Assembly (NCBI GenBank): GCA_037139415.1
Contig: JBAXGN010000038.1
Span: 1 to 46,679 of the forward strand
Direction: 5' to 3'
Source of the DNA: Verrucomicrobiota bacterium
GTDB taxonomy: Bacteria; Verrucomicrobiota; Verrucomicrobiia; Limisphaerales; Fontisphaeraceae
DNA length: 46,679 nucleotides
Shown here one piece after another: positions 44,401-46,679 of this stretch (position 1 is its first letter; the number at the start of each line of letters is the position of its first letter). The translations under genes were made by a program, and so were the position numbers. The notes under the pieces are model-generated. The model saw only the letters and a list, made by a program, of their open reading frames with translations. It made no database searches and was not told the origin of the DNA.

Positions 44401-45848
44401 AGACCAATGATCAGGGGCGTTACTCGGTGCGCATTACCAACGCGGTGGGTACCGCGACGAGTGCCGCTGCCATCCTGCGTATCCAACAACCGCCCGCCGT
44501 CACCGTCCAGCCGACCAACCAATCCGTGATTGCAGGAACCACGGTGCAGTTCAAAACTGCGGTCAGCGGCACGCCGCCGTTCACGTATCACTGGCGCTAT
44601 GCGGACCATGACCCAACATATGATATTCACCCCATGATTTATCCATGGTATGCCGGCACGGTCCTTCCGGGCCAGCGCTCGCCAGTCCTGACGCTGCCGA
44701 TGGTTGGCACCAACCACGCCGGTTACTATGCAGTCGTGGTCAGTAATGCGGTGGGGGCGGTGATCAGTCCTTGGGTGCGTCTCCAAGTGACGCCACGCGC
44801 CGTCGTGCTCAATTACTTCAAATCGCTTAAGGGCGAGTACAACGGATTGTTTCGTCCGCCGATTACTCACGATACGAATGGGGCTGCCATCGTCACAACG
44901 GATTGGACCAACTCCGGTACGGCGAAAGTTTTTGTGAACGAGAAAGGCACGTTCACGGGACTCTTGTCGTATCAGGGCAAACCGCGTCCCTTCTCCGGCG
45001 CGTTTGAGACCAACGGCGCGGCCTTGGTGGCCGTCAAGGTGGATGCCGCTACCACGCTCCGCTTGGCCATGAACTTTCAGGCCAATGAGGCGGCCCTGAC
45101 CGGTGCGGTGAGCCAAAGCGGCGGTTGGACTGCCGAACTGTGGGCTGGTCAGCGTTCGCTCACTAAAACCGAGGGGTATAAAGGCATCTATAACGTCGGA
45201 TTGGGGGAGATCACCAACGTCCAGGGTGTACTGAGTTTCAATGTATTACCAGCGGGTGTGGTGGTGCTTTCGGGCACGCTCACCGATGGCACAATTATCA
45301 ACAGCGTTTCCGGGCTGGATACCAATGGTGATTGGGTATTCAACCAGTCCCTGTATGGCGGCAAGGGAATGCTGCTGGGACGAATTCATTGCGCCACCAC
45401 GGGTGCTGGTGAGGTGCATTGGCAAAAAGTGGTGGATGGCAAGGAAACCAACGGATTTTCCATGAATCCGCCGGTGCAGGTGTCCCGTTACACCGCGCCC
45501 GCTTCGAACCAAACTGTAACCGTATGGACCAATGGCATTTTGACGGCTCAGGGTGATAACCTGGCGCCGGTCACAGCGGAAATCACCGTGGCCAGGAACA
45601 AAGTCACGATTATTCCCGGCGCCGTAACGCTGACCAACTTGAGCGTGTACGTGGAACCCCGAACCGGCCAGATCCTGGGCAGTTTCCTGTATCCACCCAC
45701 CAAAAAAACAGTCTTGTTCAGGGGCGTGGTGGTGCAATCCTATACCGGTGGGACATTGTCAGGCGGCACCGGCCTGGGCTGCTTCCTGAACGCCAATTAC
45801 CATGGCACGGTGAGTTTGCAAACCACCAACCCACCGGTCGTGCCGTGA
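41463..45848 (+). CDS. Large secreted protein: five WGPF modules, five Ig-like domains and GDYxGLF domain
   Basis: 1461 residues from ATG 41463; a TTG two codons upstream is less likely. A signal peptide (about 1-32) is followed by five beta modules (about 79-672). Each has a TNYVVQEILPVGVTP-like strand and a core QWDAxTxTITWGPFxxDxxxTLxYS. Modules 1 and 4 share SACGSGL, and 2 and 5 share GSGIFSDGTVAI-like ends, suggesting a duplicated pair. Five Ig-like domains follow (about 677-1115). The C-terminal domain (about 1122-1461) starts KGEYNGLFRPP, with TGLLSYQGKPRPFSGAF and YGGKGMLLGRIH, as in the genes at 13649 and 20348. No anchor is visible. It is likely an exported adhesin or matrix protein of unknown ligand. 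No ribosome-binding site stands out. Confidence 0.82.
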   Translation: MKTLPVSTGSRSGFWMAIFLLSMLQASLLAAPAARKPVRQIMGGMSSGGTAMPGRITPPTVNDLSIISTNIMPWPVFFSAERVIQGTNVSVKVTPPTGSTNYVVQEILPVGVTPQNLDQGGVWDAASQTIQWGPFVDDQPRTLNYSACGSGLVSGTIQSQNGGYGWGGPIIMPYNGTTNLPMYRTMTGLSANSSILPGGCVATSVVNVVSKPERCIAYWPGYNAMTVGATALVGCDGKAGLFRSIFDRYITIQVTPIPGATGYTVVEVLPDGLSPAYYDQTVQWDAGTRTLTWGPFTNDVPQTLSYGVDGPSGTYAVSGSGIFSDGTVAIAGDSTISFYVEPVPLAIRYIYDSNVTVVVTPPFSTNVYSLIETLPDGLSPVNLDTNGQWDATARTITWGPFSGDQAGQFFYSVSGTNGFYQVEGVVVMDGTNSPVTGDQNVSLWVYADPATRTIQGKNISITVNPWAWVTNYTVQEYLPNGVVPQDIGQAGQWDADTQTITWGPFTDTQSRTLTYSACGSGLLNGSLSDASDYWSGGGDVTIYKAGNTPDFYQPVMNSSIIGASALMSCDGKAGLYRTIFDREVTIQITPAPGVTAYTVEEVVPAELTAWSSDALASWDDANHKLVWGPFSNAEPQTLSYQVDGPAGTYQASGTGVFADGAVAIGGDATFELVDWPIVMPLAYNVNLGDPATLKLQLGGTNAFQWLLNGLPLTGQTGLVLNLPAINSNLLGNYSVIISNLFGVTTSTVAQLTTLLRPIIAGQPVNSTVTLGTNATFTVTATGDALSFQWSKNGMTIPGATNAVLNLTNIHVSDLGRYTVLIKNALGSLQSAPAILDVKNAPSLNVTPFSTNILAGGTLKLNIKPDGTPPLKYYWLHNGRKLTGQTGSTLLLSGLTTNQMGNYSVVISNAVGVVTNFVASLRVMVKPVIILAPRNQFVELNNTATFTVTAVGSAPLVYQWRKDNADLVGETSDTLVLSNVQTNDQGRYSVRITNAVGTATSAAAILRIQQPPAVTVQPTNQSVIAGTTVQFKTAVSGTPPFTYHWRYADHDPTYDIHPMIYPWYAGTVLPGQRSPVLTLPMVGTNHAGYYAVVVSNAVGAVISPWVRLQVTPRAVVLNYFKSLKGEYNGLFRPPITHDTNGAAIVTTDWTNSGTAKVFVNEKGTFTGLLSYQGKPRPFSGAFETNGAALVAVKVDAATTLRLAMNFQANEAALTGAVSQSGGWTAELWAGQRSLTKTEGYKGIYNVGLGEITNVQGVLSFNVLPAGVVVLSGTLTDGTIINSVSGLDTNGDWVFNQSLYGGKGMLLGRIHCATTGAGEVHWQKVVDGKETNGFSMNPPVQVSRYTAPASNQTVTVWTNGILTAQGDNLAPVTAEITVARNKVTIIPGAVTLTNLSVYVEPRTGQILGSFLYPPTKKTVLFRGVVVQSYTGGTLSGGTGLGCFLNANYHGTVSLQTTNPPVVP

Positions 45849-45995
45849 CTGCGGTGCAGTTGCGGGTTTGAGCTTTCCACTGATAACCGAGTTAAAGGAG
45901 ACCTTTTTCATCGACTTTTACTCATAAACGAGGAATCAAACGGAACCATGAATTCGGACGTATCCAAACCGATCAAGCCGAAAAATTGGTAATGA

Positions 45996-46391
45996 TCACA
46001 TCAACTTCAGGGTTTTCTCAATGTAGGCAAGGGTTTCCGGTTTGATGCCGGCGTTAGGATCGGGAAACACCGGCAAGGGTGCGGGCGGCGAACCGGGCGT
46101 GGCAGCCTTGGCCAGGTACTTGGCCCACAACTCGAAGTATTTGAGGAGCATAGCGGGTGAGGGTGAAGGTTGGAGGATGAATTCCAAGAGGCGAAGTTTG
46201 AGGTGGTCGAGGAACAAGGCGTTGAAGTCCTGCGGCAGGGGCTTGGCCCGCAGGAGGTTGAGGGCGGATTCGGCGCGTTCGCGCAAGGTAACCAATTTGG
46301 TGATGCTGGATTGGGCGGTGCTGGCGGCGGTCCGGCGGATGACGCGGATAATGCGGCGGACGTGGCGGCGAATGGTGGAGCGGAGCAGCAT
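45996..46391 (-). CDS. Hypothetical protein
   Basis: 131 residues from ATG 46391. A start 13 codons upstream (46430) falls inside a heptamer repeat. The N-terminus is very basic (LLRSTIRRHVRRIIRVIRRTAAS), then comes an amphipathic helical middle (LRERAESALNLLRAKPLPQDFNALFLDHLKLRLLEFIL) and a Pro-rich end. I do not recognise the family. A small DNA-binding or phage terminase small-subunit-like protein is possible but unsupported. Upstream (45849-45995) nothing is seen. Confidence 0.5.
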   Translation of the reverse strand: MLLRSTIRRHVRRIIRVIRRTAASTAQSSITKLVTLRERAESALNLLRAKPLPQDFNALFLDHLKLRLLEFILQPSPSPAMLLKYFELWAKYLAKAATPGSPPAPLPVFPDPNAGIKPETLAYIEKTLKLM

Positions 46392-46421
46392 TGGAAAAGT
46401 ATAAAGCAGAAGTAACCGGTT

Positions 46422-46449
46422 ATCAGTCATCAGTTATCAGTCATCAGTT
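46422..46449. repeat. Intergenic heptanucleotide repeat (ATCAGTY)4
   Basis: ATCAGTC, ATCAGTT, ATCAGTC, ATCAGTT: the same 7-bp unit that lies in frame within Ig domains 20-30 kb away, here outside a likely gene. The remaining end of the window (46450-46679) shows no gene. Confidence 0.85.
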
Positions 46450-46679
46450 ATTCCAAATTTCAGAGGAGTTATGGGACGAATGGGAGCGATGGGGTGAGTA
46501 GAAAACCAAGCATTGCAAATTGAAAATTGTAAAATGCAAATTTGGGGACCATACAAAATCGCCAATCGTTGATCGCCGATAGCCAAGGGAATTTGGACCG
46601 CCAAACACGCAGACCACGCGAAAGGGGAAAAGACCGGGAAATGATTCAGCGCCGACTGACGTGCGGCGGCTACGCGGGT

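Noticed and set aside
46042-46404. Plus-strand frames at the window end
   Set aside because: They are shadows of the minus-strand hypothetical gene; composition is Arg/Gly-rich without any pattern.

Overview
The window looks like a chromosomal segment of a Verrucomicrobiota bacterium, probably of the Pedosphaera/Limisphaera type. This is inferred from gene content, not from a marker gene. The clues are a PEP-CTERM protein, a small secreted protein with the VYSVNVVGY start, very large secreted proteins built of Ig-like domains, a GxxExxY protein, a secreted sulfatase with EF-hands, and two membrane-TPR proteins resembling eukaryotic TMTC proteins.

Layout. Bases 1-10.9 kb hold a tRNA-Leu(CAG), a GNAT/cyclic-nucleotide-binding fusion, a NarL-type sensor kinase, a secreted esterase, the glycogen branching enzyme GlgB and a 1231-residue hybrid histidine kinase. 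Bases 10.9-32.9 kb are an accessory, surface-oriented region. It holds two TMTC-like paralogues, two giant Ig-domain proteins, three smaller secreted proteins, and an alcohol dehydrogenase, a GxxExxY protein and a quinone reductase-like flavoprotein. Most gene junctions here carry copies or fragments of one dispersed palindromic repeat family, which I see nowhere else in the window. Bases 32.9-33.3 kb hold the remnant of a nucleotidyltransferase module. Bases 33.5-41.2 kb are ordinary: a Nif3-like protein, then a minus-strand run of sulfatase, GlcD-type FAD oxidase, DUF2007, PIN/TRAM protein and an MlaD-MlaF-MlaE lipid transporter. Bases 41.4-45.9 kb hold a third large secreted protein, preceded by a weak candidate c-di-GMP riboswitch. 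The window ends in a small hypothetical gene and a heptanucleotide repeat.

Most notable. (1) The palindromic elements end in a block reading TTGCCATGTYGGGCTCC. In two places that terminal ATG is the start codon, and the block gives the first four codons, of the TMTC-like genes; elsewhere the same block stands with no gene behind it. (2) The GxxExxY gene lies between nearly perfect 30-bp inverted copies of the repeat box, so it looks like a cassette. (3) Heptanucleotide tandem repeats of several unrelated sequences occur between genes and in frame inside Ig domains and a membrane-protein loop. (4) Two domains I cannot name are shared between the secreted proteins: an N-terminal GYFxF domain (three proteins, one carrying a PEP-CTERM anchor) and a C-terminal GDYxGLF domain (three proteins). 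All this rests on reading the sequence by eye; no searches were run.
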